From contig OX638316.1 of the NCBI GenBank assembly GCA_951812525.1, positions 3,590,506 through 3,654,505 on the forward strand: a DNA stretch of 64,000 nucleotides, read 5' to 3'. Made by a program: the position numbers and the translations under genes. Source of the DNA: an uncultured Poribacteria bacterium (lineage in GTDB: Bacteria; Poribacteria; WGA-4E; WGA-3G). Under the pieces are notes generated by a model. It saw only the letters and a program-made list of their open reading frames with translations. It did not search any database and was not told where the DNA came from. Below are positions 1 through 9,084 of this stretch, piece after piece. Positions within the stretch are counted from its first letter, which is position 1, and every line of letters begins with the position of its first letter.

Positions 1-508
1 ACGTTGCTGAATTAAGTCCTTGGTTTCTTCCAAGATTTATCCCTCCTTTTAGAGGGTATTGCCCAAATAATGATATTTCCGAATAAATAAAAAAACTTGA
101 ATCTATCTCGGTTCTACGTGAATGTTGTCGTCCAATCTGAAAGTATACAGACCCGCTCTCGTTTTTTAGGTTTCGCGCCATTTAACGCAACCTATAGGCA
201 TCTGATTTTATCGGCGTTTTTGTTTAAAAAGTTACCATTTGGTAACTTTTTGGTAACTTTTTGAATCTGGTTAGAAACCCAGTCTATATCTGGTATCAGA
301 AGCATTTTTCGTGCTATTTTCTGCTGTAAAAAATCTTGAGCGTGAAGTGTCAATATATTTCAAATTTTACATCAGGCACTCTATATCATTAGTTTGGGAA
401 AACCCTTATTTTTTATTTTCAGCGATTTGTTCTGCTAATATTTTGCTTTAACAATTATACCCCAATTTTATGCATAAAGCAACCAAAATCCATTGCGATT
501 GAACAGTG
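1..508. other. Non-coding stretch downstream of prfB
   Basis: No open frame here has coding character. The region is AT-rich with several short poly-T runs. The one clear structure is a perfect hairpin near 226-251, listed separately. It may be a long 3' intergenic region or may hold an unrecognised small RNA; nothing in the sequence decides this. Confidence 0.6.
226..262. terminator. Bidirectional terminator-like hairpin with repeated arm
   Basis: The arms AAAAAGTTACC (226-236) and GGTAACTTTTT (241-251) pair perfectly around a 4-nt loop and leave U-runs on both strands. The right arm GGTAACTTTTT is repeated immediately at 252-262. It lies about 260 bp past the prfB stop, so it could end the minus-strand lnt-prfB transcript. 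Confidence 0.6.
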
Positions 509-1613
509 TTATTTCGGGTGTGCCTTCATTTTCAGGTAGGCTTCAATGAAGGGATCTAACGCACCATCTAATACAGCATTAACGTTTCCAGTTTCGACGT
601 TTGTGCGTAAATCCTTGACGCGTTGATACGGATGTAGCACGTATGAACGAATTTGGCTTCCAAAATCGATGTCGAGGCGTTCACTTCGTTGTTTTGAAAG
701 TTCTTCTTCGCGTTCTGCCCGATACTTGTCATGGAGGCGCGAACGAAGCAGTTTCATTGCGATCTCTCGATTTTTATGCTGGGAACGTTCGTTCTGGCAC
801 TGCACAATAATCCCGGTAGGTTTATGCGTAATCCGGACGGCTGAGTCTGTGACGTTGACGTGTTGCCCGCCTGCCCCACTTGCGCGATAGAAGTCTATTC
901 GGAGGTCTTCTGTTTCGATATCTACCTCAACAGAATCGTCAATTTCAGGTGTGACATCAATAGCAGCGAAAGAGGTATGTCGACGTTTATTAAAATCGTA
1001 GGGCGACAACCGGACAAGTCTATGCACGCCAGCTTCAGCTTGTAAATAGCCGTAAGCCGAGTGCCCTTTGACGAGGATGGTTGCCCCTTTGATACCGGCT
1101 TCATCTCCCGCTGTGAGATCCACGATTTCAGTTTGATACCCGCGTTGATCACACCAGCGGAGATACATCCGCATCAACATCCCTGCCCAGTCTTGGGCAT
1201 CGACACCGCCTGCGCCGGAGTGAACGTTGAGAATGGCGTTGTTCCCGTCAAAATCGCCGTTCAGCATTAACCGCAGTTCCATCTGCTCAAGGCGGTTCGC
1301 GACGCTGTGTAAACCTTCTGCGATTTCGGTCTCTAAACTCTCGTCGTTTTCTTCACTCGCGAGTTCAAGCAGGGTCTGGATGTCTTCAATTTTCAGATTG
1401 AGTGCTTCATACGTCCCGAATTCATCACGGAGGACGGAGATACGCTGGTTGACTTTTTGGACCCGCTGGGCGTTGCTCCAAAAATCTGGGGCGGTGGTTG
1501 CTTCTTCGAGTTCAGTTAGCTCTTTTCGTTTTTCAGCCAGGTCAAAGATAGTCTCCGAGTTCTAAGAGACGGGTATGCATCTCTTCAACCTGTGTTTTTA
1601 AATCTACAAGCAT
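509..1613 (-). CDS. prfB: Peptide chain release factor 2 with programmed +1 frameshift
   Basis: Release factor 2 recognises UGA and UAA and triggers peptide release. The domain-3 motif GGQ is in RASGAGGQHVNVTDSA. The anticodon-like tripeptide reads SPY (LSPYDFNKRRHTSF) instead of the usual SPF. The gene must be read across a frameshift. From ATG at 1613, preceded by AGGAG, 23 codons run to TAT CTT, then an in-frame TGA at 1544-1542. A +1 slip at CTT-TGA-C continues as D-L-A-E-K-R to the stop at 509. A GGAG lies just upstream of the slip site, as in other prfB genes. The total is about 367 aa, the usual RF2 size. It follows lnt by 18 nt on the same strand. Confidence 0.95.
1542..1560 (-). promoter_or_regulatory. 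prfB autoregulatory +1 frameshift site
   Basis: The minus strand reads GGAGAC TAT CTT TGA C. This is the known RF2 autoregulation signal: an internal Shine-Dalgarno-like GGAG, a slippery CTT and a UGA with a following C. When RF2 is scarce, the ribosome slips +1 at CTT and makes more RF2. The GGAG sits 5 nt from CTT, slightly farther than the 3-nt spacing in E. coli. Confidence 0.92.
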
Positions 1614-1631
1614 GTGGCTCCTCATAAAATA

Positions 1632-3308
1632 TTAGGAATCTCTACGGCGAGATCGAACTACGATTTGACTGCCGAACCATCCAACACAGATGATAGCACA
1701 GAGAATCGGAAACCAATCGCCATAGCGGGTATAGAGTGTATATTTGCGTTCTGAAGATGAAAGCAGCGGAACGGATGCAATCAGCACCTGTTGCGTCGTG
1801 TCCGGTGTTATCAAAGGCGTTGTTATCCTACCGAACCGATCAACGGCGCATGTGAATCCACCGTTCGCACAGCGAAATACTGCGATTCGATTCTCAACGG
1901 CGCGAAATGGTGCCATTGACAGGTGGAGTCCAGGGAAAGCGGTTCCTTTGAACCAAGCATCGTTCGTAAAGATTCCCATCACCTTCGCGCCTTTTTGGAC
2001 GGGTCTGCGAAATTCGTCTGGAAATACTGACTCAAAGCAGATGGACGCGCCCACTTCTATCTTCTGACGTTCTGTATTATCTTTAACGTTAAACACGGGT
2101 AAAAGGTTTACTGATTTTCCATGGGCAAAGGGTCTAAACTGAATAAAATTAGGAATGAAATCAGGAAGAAGATTTACCAAAGGCACGTACTCACCGAATG
2201 GGACGAGGTGCATCTTCGCATATCCACCATGTATCGTTCCGTCAGAAGCAATTGACAAAATTCGGTTGTATATCTTAGTATCCTTCCGTGCCTCTTTCGT
2301 ACTTTTGGAAAATTCGCCTATTGCTGTGTCTATCTCTTCTCCCTCGTTAGCTGTGCCGATCAGCATTGGGATTGCTATATCGCGCAGCATTTGGGAGAAC
2401 CGCCTATAGTAGGTGGGCCACTCACCTGTCAATGCTTTACTTCTTGTCGCTGTTTCGGGCCACACGATGAGATCGGGATTTTCTCGACTCGCTTCGTGTG
2501 TTAACCTGATATAGCGTTGCAAAATGGTTGGGAATTGGTTGACATCCCATTTGTCAAGTTGTGGAATGTTACCCGGGACGAGTGCGATGTTTAAAGTTTC
2601 GGTGCGCACATCAGAAGTGGTGTCTGATGCTTCGTCTATGAGTGCTGCATCTCGAAGTTGAAAAATGCCATAGCCAAAGCAGAAAAGTGTCAGGATTAGC
2701 GGTAGGATTAATGCAGGAACCTCCTGTCGCCATCGATGCCGGTTGCAAAGCACAGTCGCAATTCCAGCGTTGAAGAGCACAATGACGAAACTGATACCGT
2801 GTACGCCAACGAGCGATGCCATCTGTATTCCAAGGACATTATTCCACTGTGAGTAACCGATACTCCCCCAAGGGAAACCTGTTATCACCCAACTCCGCGC
2901 CCATTCCAGTGCTGTCCAGATGCAGGCGGCTGCAACCGGAAACAGGATACCAGAGTGCCACGGCACGATTCTCATCAGTACCGGAAAAACAGCGAAATAG
3001 AGTGCGGTATAACCGACAAGTAACAGGTATCCAACCATTGTTGCGAAGATATTCGCGTATGGATAGAGAAGGGCAATGGCGGTCAGCAGACCTGCGAAAA
3101 ATAGAAACCCGGTTAGGTAACCGATCCAGAAGGTGGTTTTCCAGTTCGTTACGCGCCTAAGAGCAATGAAAAGCGGTACCAGTGCAACCCAAGCGAACGG
3201 AAAAAGGTTGGCGTTGGGAAAACTGAGAAACAGCAGGACTGCTGAAAGTGCTGCAAGCATCCAGTGTTGGTAGCGTTTCAGAAAGTTTTCCGTGGGAATT
3301 TTCTCCAT
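1632..3308 (-). CDS. lnt: Apolipoprotein N-acyltransferase
   Basis: Lnt transfers the third acyl chain to the N-terminal cysteine of lipoproteins in the inner membrane. The 558-aa protein has about six hydrophobic helices in its first ~215 residues. A nitrilase-fold domain follows, with the catalytic Glu in VWPETATR, Lys in YAKMHLVPFGEY and Cys in GASICFESV. A last membrane helix (LCAIICVGWFG) lies near the C-terminus. It is the middle gene of a minus-strand run with the DUF5916-type gene 9 nt upstream and prfB 18 nt downstream. Lipobox proteins elsewhere in the window (31.3, 39.7 and 60.3 kb) are plausible substrates. Confidence 0.95.
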   Translation of the reverse strand: MEKIPTENFLKRYQHWMLAALSAVLLFLSFPNANLFPFAWVALVPLFIALRRVTNWKTTFWIGYLTGFLFFAGLLTAIALLYPYANIFATMVGYLLLVGYTALYFAVFPVLMRIVPWHSGILFPVAAACIWTALEWARSWVITGFPWGSIGYSQWNNVLGIQMASLVGVHGISFVIVLFNAGIATVLCNRHRWRQEVPALILPLILTLFCFGYGIFQLRDAALIDEASDTTSDVRTETLNIALVPGNIPQLDKWDVNQFPTILQRYIRLTHEASRENPDLIVWPETATRSKALTGEWPTYYRRFSQMLRDIAIPMLIGTANEGEEIDTAIGEFSKSTKEARKDTKIYNRILSIASDGTIHGGYAKMHLVPFGEYVPLVNLLPDFIPNFIQFRPFAHGKSVNLLPVFNVKDNTERQKIEVGASICFESVFPDEFRRPVQKGAKVMGIFTNDAWFKGTAFPGLHLSMAPFRAVENRIAVFRCANGGFTCAVDRFGRITTPLITPDTTQQVLIASVPLLSSSERKYTLYTRYGDWFPILCAIICVGWFGSQIVVRSRRRDS

Positions 3309-3317
3309 TTTTTCGTA

Positions 3318-5504
3318 TTAGAAAAGATCTGTTTTCAGCAAATGTGAGACTTTGATGAACACGATTCGCTCGGTGTCTCCATCGATGTCGCGATTGTCGG
3401 TGTAAACGATAAAGAAGTTGCTTTCAGGACGATACTCATAAGCGAAAAGCGCAAAGACTCGACGCTCATCTTCAATCGTAAATTCGGCGCTCGCTCTTGC
3501 ATACATGCGCTGTGCAAATTGATAGTTCACAACAACACGTCGCGTCCATTCTGCAAGCTGCCAGCCTGCTGCATTGGGTTCCTTTTCATGGAGTCGCTGC
3601 AAAATGAACTCAAAACTAAGTTTGGCAGTAGGACGAATCGTAATTTCTGGACGGAGGAAGAAAATGTTGTTGTTATTACGGACACCGAAGTTACCCGTGT
3701 TTCGGATCTGCACATATTTCGGTGGGAACCATCCGACGAAGAATCGGGCTGTTCTGTCAGTAAGGGGCATATCATCGTCATCGACATGATAATACCATTC
3801 GGGTCCAACAAGGAAAAAGAAATCGTAGACCCCGAAGAGTCCGCTAAAACCTGCCCTGTGGTTCCGCAGCTCACCGTTGTGGTCCGTGAGCCGTTCATAT
3901 TCGACTTCACCGCGAAGCCTTTCAACTGGACCCTTGTACTGCTTATTATAGCGGCTTCTGATAACGACACCACGTCTATCCACACGCGGGACAAAACCGG
4001 TTTCGGGATTAAAATACTGCCCAATATCTGCGTAAATAGCGTCTATTGAGAACACATTCGTCCGCCGCGCAAGCTGAAAAAAGATCAGATCATCGGCAGT
4101 GCTCTCTGCCCTTTCAAGTCCGCCTGCTTTCCATTCTCTTGCGTATTCCATATTCAGACTCGTAGCAGCGGGGAGTTGAATGCGGGCATCAAGTCCTCCG
4201 GCGCGATCGTATGTAGCACCGCGTTGTTTATTAACACCTAAAAACCCGACGGATGAGGTCTTGCCGACTTCCCGTTGCAATCGGAGCACGGAGTAGTTAT
4301 AGTTCGCAAGCGGGAGGTCCCCTGTTTCTAGTTCTTGCTCCGGATTTTCCGGTCCCGCAACCGCACCCACAAAGGCGATGTTGTACTTATTGTATTTCCC
4401 GATGACCTTTCCACCACCGAGCAAATCTTCAACGGTTCGACTGTAGAACAGATCTAGGGGCATCTGGAAAAGTTCGTTGCCTTCGAGGAAAAAGGGACGT
4501 TTTTCAGGGAAGCGGAGTGGAATGTCGGTGAGATTTACGAGGTCAGGATCCGCCTCAATTTGTGCGAAATCTGGATTTATTGTCAGGTCGACGGTGAAGT
4601 CGCCGATCGGGTACCGGAAGTCTAACCCAGCGTCGGGTTGCAAGGCAGTTGTTGTTTCACCATCTGCGGGTTGTAGCACTTGTGGCCTTAGTGTGGCGTA
4701 GGGTTTGAATTTCACCGGTCGCTTTGTAACGAGACTGGCGATCGGGAGGTCTGTCAGACGTCCGAATTCTGACACAGCGTACTGACGTTCTCCTAAATCC
4801 GCCCACATCTGTTCTTCTGCGGGGGATTCATCGTTCCGCCAAAAGTTGATGCCCCAAGTCGCTATTTCTGTGTCTTTTGAGAATCGAAGTTCGGCAAACG
4901 GAATAGCGAATTCTGCTGTCCATTTGTCTGTTTCTTCGCTTGCTTGACCTTGCCAATCGCAGTCCCATGAAATAGCCGTGCCTATCATAGACTGCCCGGT
5001 ACGTCTGTTTGAACCTTCATTAATGAGTCTTCGATCGGTTTGGGTGCCGAGAGGGTTCAGCGCAAACGCGTAGCAATTTCTGCCGTCAAGGAATGTATCG
5101 ATCAGTACCTCGACATGATCATCGGAGAAGAAGAAGGAGTCTCGCCGGGTCAGATTCGCCGAGAGATTGTCCATGTCGTTCTTAAAGCATTCAAACGCCA
5201 CGTAGAGATTATTGGCATCGTAAGCGAGGTAGATGGTAGTGGGTTGGGTCGCTGGCTCGCCGTTCTGGGGTTCAAATTGAATCAACTCGCCGGTTTTGGC
5301 ACTGTTTTGCCAGCATACGTCGTCCAATTTTCCATCAATTTTGGGAGGTGTTTGGATGCGTACGGCTTTAATTTCTCGACGTGTGGGAATTTCGGGAATT
5401 TCATCATCTGTGTTTGCAGGCGAGGTACTAAGTCCCCACAAGCAGAGGATGAGGTAGACTACTAATGTCAAATATGGGCTTAGTTGTGCCCTAATTGTTC
5501 GCAT
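3318..5504 (-). CDS. DUF5916-type outer-membrane protein with CBM9-like N-terminal domain
   Basis: The 728-aa protein starts with a signal peptide (LTLVVYLILCLWGLSTSPA). A CBM9/DOMON-like beta-sandwich follows, with the typical PKIDGKLDDVCW opening and IYLAYDANNLYVAFE (about residues 45-240). The remainder is rich in aromatic, alternating beta-strands typical of a DUF5916 outer-membrane barrel, with RFPEKRPFFLEGNELF as a recognisable family segment. It ends in a hydrophobic/Phe residue (LLKTDLF), as barrels often do. The substrate is unknown; carbohydrate or glycan handling is only a guess from the CBM9-like part. An AAAAGGAGGA lies 16 nt before the ATG. Confidence 0.8.
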   Translation of the reverse strand: MRTIRAQLSPYLTLVVYLILCLWGLSTSPANTDDEIPEIPTRREIKAVRIQTPPKIDGKLDDVCWQNSAKTGELIQFEPQNGEPATQPTTIYLAYDANNLYVAFECFKNDMDNLSANLTRRDSFFFSDDHVEVLIDTFLDGRNCYAFALNPLGTQTDRRLINEGSNRRTGQSMIGTAISWDCDWQGQASEETDKWTAEFAIPFAELRFSKDTEIATWGINFWRNDESPAEEQMWADLGERQYAVSEFGRLTDLPIASLVTKRPVKFKPYATLRPQVLQPADGETTTALQPDAGLDFRYPIGDFTVDLTINPDFAQIEADPDLVNLTDIPLRFPEKRPFFLEGNELFQMPLDLFYSRTVEDLLGGGKVIGKYNKYNIAFVGAVAGPENPEQELETGDLPLANYNYSVLRLQREVGKTSSVGFLGVNKQRGATYDRAGGLDARIQLPAATSLNMEYAREWKAGGLERAESTADDLIFFQLARRTNVFSIDAIYADIGQYFNPETGFVPRVDRRGVVIRSRYNKQYKGPVERLRGEVEYERLTDHNGELRNHRAGFSGLFGVYDFFFLVGPEWYYHVDDDDMPLTDRTARFFVGWFPPKYVQIRNTGNFGVRNNNNIFFLRPEITIRPTAKLSFEFILQRLHEKEPNAAGWQLAEWTRRVVVNYQFAQRMYARASAEFTIEDERRVFALFAYEYRPESNFFIVYTDNRDIDGDTERIVFIKVSHLLKTDLF

Positions 5505-5756
5505 TGTTTTATGTCTTCAGTCCTCCTTTTGTTGTCAATCTATTTTATGATTTTAGCACGGTTATGTTTTTCTGTCAAGGTGAAAGAGCGCGGTAATTAG
5601 TGACATTTCGTTTTAGGTTATTGGTTTTTAGCGGTTGGCAATTAGCGGTGTTGGCTGTTAGTTATCTGAATCAGGATTTACAGGATTTTAGGATTTGCAG
5701 GATTATGCAAGCGTTGGGTTTCGCTATGCTCTACCCAACCTACACGGACTGTCGTC

Positions 5757-5785
5757 TTGATTTCTTGCTTGGATTATGTTAGAAT
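5757..5785 (+). promoter_or_regulatory. Sigma-70-type promoter for the EamA gene
   Basis: TTGATT (5757-5762) and TAGAAT (5780-5785) are spaced by 17 bp. The expected start of transcription, about 7 nt downstream, coincides with the ATG at 5792, and no Shine-Dalgarno is present. This suggests a leaderless mRNA. Confidence 0.6.
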
Positions 5786-5791
5786 GCTTCT

Positions 5792-6691
5792 ATGATAGAA
5801 AAAGAATTTAGGAACGAAGACCCACCTGTCAAGATTATCCTTCTCATGCTGCTTGTCGCTTCGCTGTTGGGAGGGGGTGCGCTCGCTGTTAAAGTTGGTT
5901 TACAAGGCTTTCCGCCGTTGAAAATGGCATTTTTCCGCTCTATATTGGGCGTTATCGCTGTAGGTGGTATCGGACTCTACTATGGTATGTCGATGCGATT
6001 GCGCTTTGAGGAATTGCCCCGGTTGCTCTTTATTGCGGCACTTTATACATTGCATACAATTACCTTAAACTTCGGCACCGACTTCACGACTGCCTCTCGT
6101 TCAACCATTTTTTTTACGCTTTACCCGGTTTTTACGGTACTATTCGGGCATTTCTGGCTTCCCGGCGATCGACTCTCTGTTAGAAAAGTAATAGGGATTT
6201 TCGCAGCTTTTTTCGGTGTGGTTGTAGCTCTCGCACCGAACCTACAGGATGGGAGCGTCACGAAGTACTTCATCGGAGACGTGATAGTGATACTTGCTGC
6301 CTGTTTTTTGGGACTCCGTGTTACACTGACGAAGGTGTTCGTTCAAGACATTTACCCCTACCGCTTCCTCGTTTGGTTATTAGGTTTAAACATCCCAATT
6401 TTTCTGGTCTTAAGTTACTTCTTTGAGCGTGAGCAGCCAATAAAGTGGACATTGGCAAGCGGGGCAGCATTGCTCTATCAAGGATGGATCATCACCGGCT
6501 TCTGCTTCTTGATGTTGACATGGACGCTAAGGACATATAAAGCGAGTAAACTGGTTGTCTTATCTTTTCTGATGCCGATATCCGGTGTCTTATTTAGCTA
6601 CCTATTTTTAGGCGATGAACTGACGTTTAGTGTGTTGATAGGTACTGGGTTAGTGGCATCAGGGATTTATCTTGTAAATATGAGGCGTTAG
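5792..6691 (+). CDS. EamA/DMT-family membrane transporter
   Basis: The 299-aa protein is almost entirely hydrophobic, with about ten predicted membrane helices in two similar halves. This is the architecture of the drug/metabolite transporter superfamily. Family-like segments are FPPLKMAFFRSILGV in the first half and KASKLVVLSFLMPISGVLFSYLFLGDEL in the second (helix 9-10 region). It probably exports a small metabolite; the substrate cannot be told. It is monocistronic, with its own promoter and apparently no 5' leader. Confidence 0.88.
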   Translation: MIEKEFRNEDPPVKIILLMLLVASLLGGGALAVKVGLQGFPPLKMAFFRSILGVIAVGGIGLYYGMSMRLRFEELPRLLFIAALYTLHTITLNFGTDFTTASRSTIFFTLYPVFTVLFGHFWLPGDRLSVRKVIGIFAAFFGVVVALAPNLQDGSVTKYFIGDVIVILAACFLGLRVTLTKVFVQDIYPYRFLVWLLGLNIPIFLVLSYFFEREQPIKWTLASGAALLYQGWIITGFCFLMLTWTLRTYKASKLVVLSFLMPISGVLFSYLFLGDELTFSVLIGTGLVASGIYLVNMRR

Positions 6692-7086
6692 ACGCACACG
6701 CAGAATATGTCTTAGGATCCCCCATGTGACAGTCTGATTTTTGCTGTCTTAAATCCACTGCTCCACGACGATTTATAAATTTGAATGTTGACAATTATCA
6801 CCTACATTCTCTGACCAAGTTCTGCTTTGACCTACCTGTTGGTAGATTTTAGAATTAAGTGGACATTAAGTACTGGCGAGGTTGGGAAACCTCGCCAGCG
6901 GCGATAGTGTATTTCGTGTCTACTTATTTTTAGATTCACCATGTGTTGGATTCAAAAAACACTTTTCTGACAACTTCAACCTAATATCCCTAACGCAGTG
7001 TAAACCAAATTAAAGCGATTTGCGTTTTTATACCCAATTGCGTTATCATATTAAGTGTCAACGCATCAAGTTAAAATACAATTTAA
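6692..7086. other. Intergenic region with one strong palindrome
   Basis: No gene is seen. A perfect 11-bp stem with a 4-nt loop (arms CTGGCGAGGTT / AACCTCGCCAG) lies at 873-898 of this kilobase (6873-6898). It belongs to the GCGAGG palindrome family found throughout the window. A preceding TTTTAGAATTA is also found just before the related palindrome at 47.3 kb. Confidence 0.6.
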
Positions 7087-8235
7087 ATGAGAAAGAGGAG
7101 CTACAATTCAGTGGGCTGTTTTTTACGCAAAATCTTTATACTACTTTTAGGGATCGCCATCTTTTTGCCGGTCACCGCATTTGCTGGACCTGGACGAACG
7201 GGTGCGCAAATTTTGAACCTCGGTGGCGGTGCACGGGCAAGGGCTCTCGGCGACGCATTTTCTGCTATGTCTGGTGATGTGACCACATCCCTTTGGAACC
7301 CAAGTGGGCTTGCAGATATGCCTGAAAGCAAACTCCGATCTGGCAAGGAAGCGGCACAAGCATCAATGTTTTATACAGATTACAGCGCGCCTTTCGGGGA
7401 AGCAGGCGAAGGTTTATACTACACTTTCCTTTCCGGCGCGATGCCGCTCGGAGATATGGGAACTATTGGTGCGACACTTCAGATGCAAGGACAGGGGACG
7501 ATTGCCGTAACAACTGATTCTCCGGACGTACTCCGTGAGGAGAGTCTCGGTACCAACTTCGCTGTGACGTTCTCCTATGCAGACCGTATTTCGGAATCCC
7601 TGTCGGCAGGCATCAACGGTAAAATGATTCGGATGGTACTCGGACGCGAGAGCGGGAGTTCCTACGCCGTCGATCTCGGTATGCAATACCTCCTGCCTAT
7701 TGACCTTGTACCAACGACGGTGGGTGTCGCTATTCAGAATGTCGGACCGGGGATCTCTTTTATTGATGAAAACCAAGCGGATCCCTTACCTCGATTTTTG
7801 AGGGTTGGTACATCAATGGATCTCTACCGTGGTAGGTATCTCCACCTCCGCCTTGTCAGTGGTATCACAGCGTATATTGATAAATTGGCGGAAAACGAAG
7901 ATGAATTAGCCGTGGATTTGGAACGGCTCAACGCCGAAAGAGAAGAAAAACTGACACGGGAGCAGTTGCTTTCTGACCGCGGGGTTGGTATCCGGGCATT
8001 TGAGTGGCGGCATCTGCAAAAGAATCTCGGTTTAGAGTACTGGATCGCTAATCTGCTTGCCCTACGTGTCGGCTACAAGTCTGAACCCGGCATTAACTTG
8101 CCAGACTTGACAGATTACTTTACCTATGGTATCGGGGTCCGAGTGTATCTATTCAACGTTGACTTGACGTATGGACCACGCTTTGGACCCAGTCGTGAGC
8201 GACTCATCGAAGCCACTGGAATGATCATCTTTTAA
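7087..8235 (+). CDS. PorV/PorQ-family (UPF0164-like) outer-membrane beta-barrel
   Basis: After a signal peptide (IFILLLGIAIFLPVTAFA) the mature protein begins with ARARALGDAFSAMSGDVTT and LWNPSGLADM. This N-terminal signature is typical of PorV/PorQ and FadL-like barrels, in which early loops enter the pore. The rest of the 382 aa alternates in barrel fashion. PorV proteins shuttle type IX secretion cargo in Bacteroidetes, but many PorV-like proteins lie outside that system, and no Por machinery is visible here. An in-gene AAAGAGGAG could instead serve a GTG start at 7111. Two small-gap genes follow, so it probably heads an operon. Confidence 0.8.
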   Translation: MRKRSYNSVGCFLRKIFILLLGIAIFLPVTAFAGPGRTGAQILNLGGGARARALGDAFSAMSGDVTTSLWNPSGLADMPESKLRSGKEAAQASMFYTDYSAPFGEAGEGLYYTFLSGAMPLGDMGTIGATLQMQGQGTIAVTTDSPDVLREESLGTNFAVTFSYADRISESLSAGINGKMIRMVLGRESGSSYAVDLGMQYLLPIDLVPTTVGVAIQNVGPGISFIDENQADPLPRFLRVGTSMDLYRGRYLHLRLVSGITAYIDKLAENEDELAVDLERLNAEREEKLTREQLLSDRGVGIRAFEWRHLQKNLGLEYWIANLLALRVGYKSEPGINLPDLTDYFTYGIGVRVYLFNVDLTYGPRFGPSRERLIEATGMIIF

Positions 8236-8252
8236 GAGGAATAGAACATAAA

Positions 8253-9071
8253 GTGAAATCTAATATCCAAATTTTAATACCTGTGCTAATATTCTGTCTG
8301 GTGTCTGGTGTCTGTTTGGCATCCGAAGGTCCCCACGCACAACTCTTCACGTCTTTCTATCTGGATTCTGCACTCGGAGATCGTTCACTCGCCGACCAGG
8401 CTGCTGTCACTATGGAGACAAACCAAAGTCTTCAACCGCGAAAATCCCCAAATGAAGCGTTTCTCTATTCGCTCGTCATACCTGGTATGGGTCAACTCTA
8501 CACTGGTGCCAAACACGGGTATTTTTATACTGCTGCAGAGGTGGGGTTACTCGTAACCTACTTTGTGCTGCGAAACAGTGCCTCAAACACTCGCGAAGAC
8601 TATCGCGATGTCGTTAGGGAGCATGTTAATTTTATCGGTTCTGGTTCCTTTGAAGATTGGGATCCCATTGAGGATTTTGAACACGCTACGCAATATGAGA
8701 CTTGGAACCATGTCTACGATTCGGAGGAGACACGAAAGCGGACTGGCAAGTGGTACTGGGGAGATCTCGATCCAACCCTAAAAAACGAACCCGACTTAGA
8801 CATCGATTTTGAATCACCGCATCGGTTGGAAGCTTTTGACTTACGGCAGAAAGCAAACGATACTTTTCAACTCGCTCGGACTATATTAGGCGTGGCAATC
8901 TTAAACCACGTCGTCAGTGCTGTGGAGGCACGGATTACAACCAAACGTTTGAACACACGCTTGCAAGATACGTCAATGCAGACGCAAGCAAACGCATTTG
9001 AGATAGATCTGCAAACTGACATGTCGGCGGGAGCACTCGCAGGTGCCCTGGTCCTGCGAAAAAGATTTTAA
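8253..9071 (+). CDS. DUF5683-like secreted/membrane protein
   Basis: It starts with GTG behind AAGAGGA, 17 nt after the PorV-like gene. It has a signal peptide (IQILIPVLIFCLVSGVCLA). The segment PNEAFLYSLVIPGMGQLYTGAKHGYFYTAAEVG resembles the DUF5683/TM2-like 'PGxGQxYxG' hairpin, with two short hydrophobic segments near it. A later hydrophobic stretch (RTILGVAILNHVVSAVEA) may be a third. It probably sits in the envelope next to the barrel encoded upstream. The function is unknown. Confidence 0.65.
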   Translation: MKSNIQILIPVLIFCLVSGVCLASEGPHAQLFTSFYLDSALGDRSLADQAAVTMETNQSLQPRKSPNEAFLYSLVIPGMGQLYTGAKHGYFYTAAEVGLLVTYFVLRNSASNTREDYRDVVREHVNFIGSGSFEDWDPIEDFEHATQYETWNHVYDSEETRKRTGKWYWGDLDPTLKNEPDLDIDFESPHRLEAFDLRQKANDTFQLARTILGVAILNHVVSAVEARITTKRLNTRLQDTSMQTQANAFEIDLQTDMSAGALAGALVLRKRF

Positions 9072-9084
9072 CAAGGAGGACTTT

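Noticed and set aside
5600-5782. 60-codon plus-strand frame before the EamA gene
   Set aside because: It consists of repeated GGATTTACAGGATTTTAGG-type and ACCCAACC-type intergenic sequence, not a protein gene.
7087-9071. Type IX secretion as the use of the PorV-like protein and the TWG tail
   Set aside because: No Por/Spr machinery is present and the tail lacks the type IX C-terminal domain of about 80 residues; a link cannot be supported from this window.
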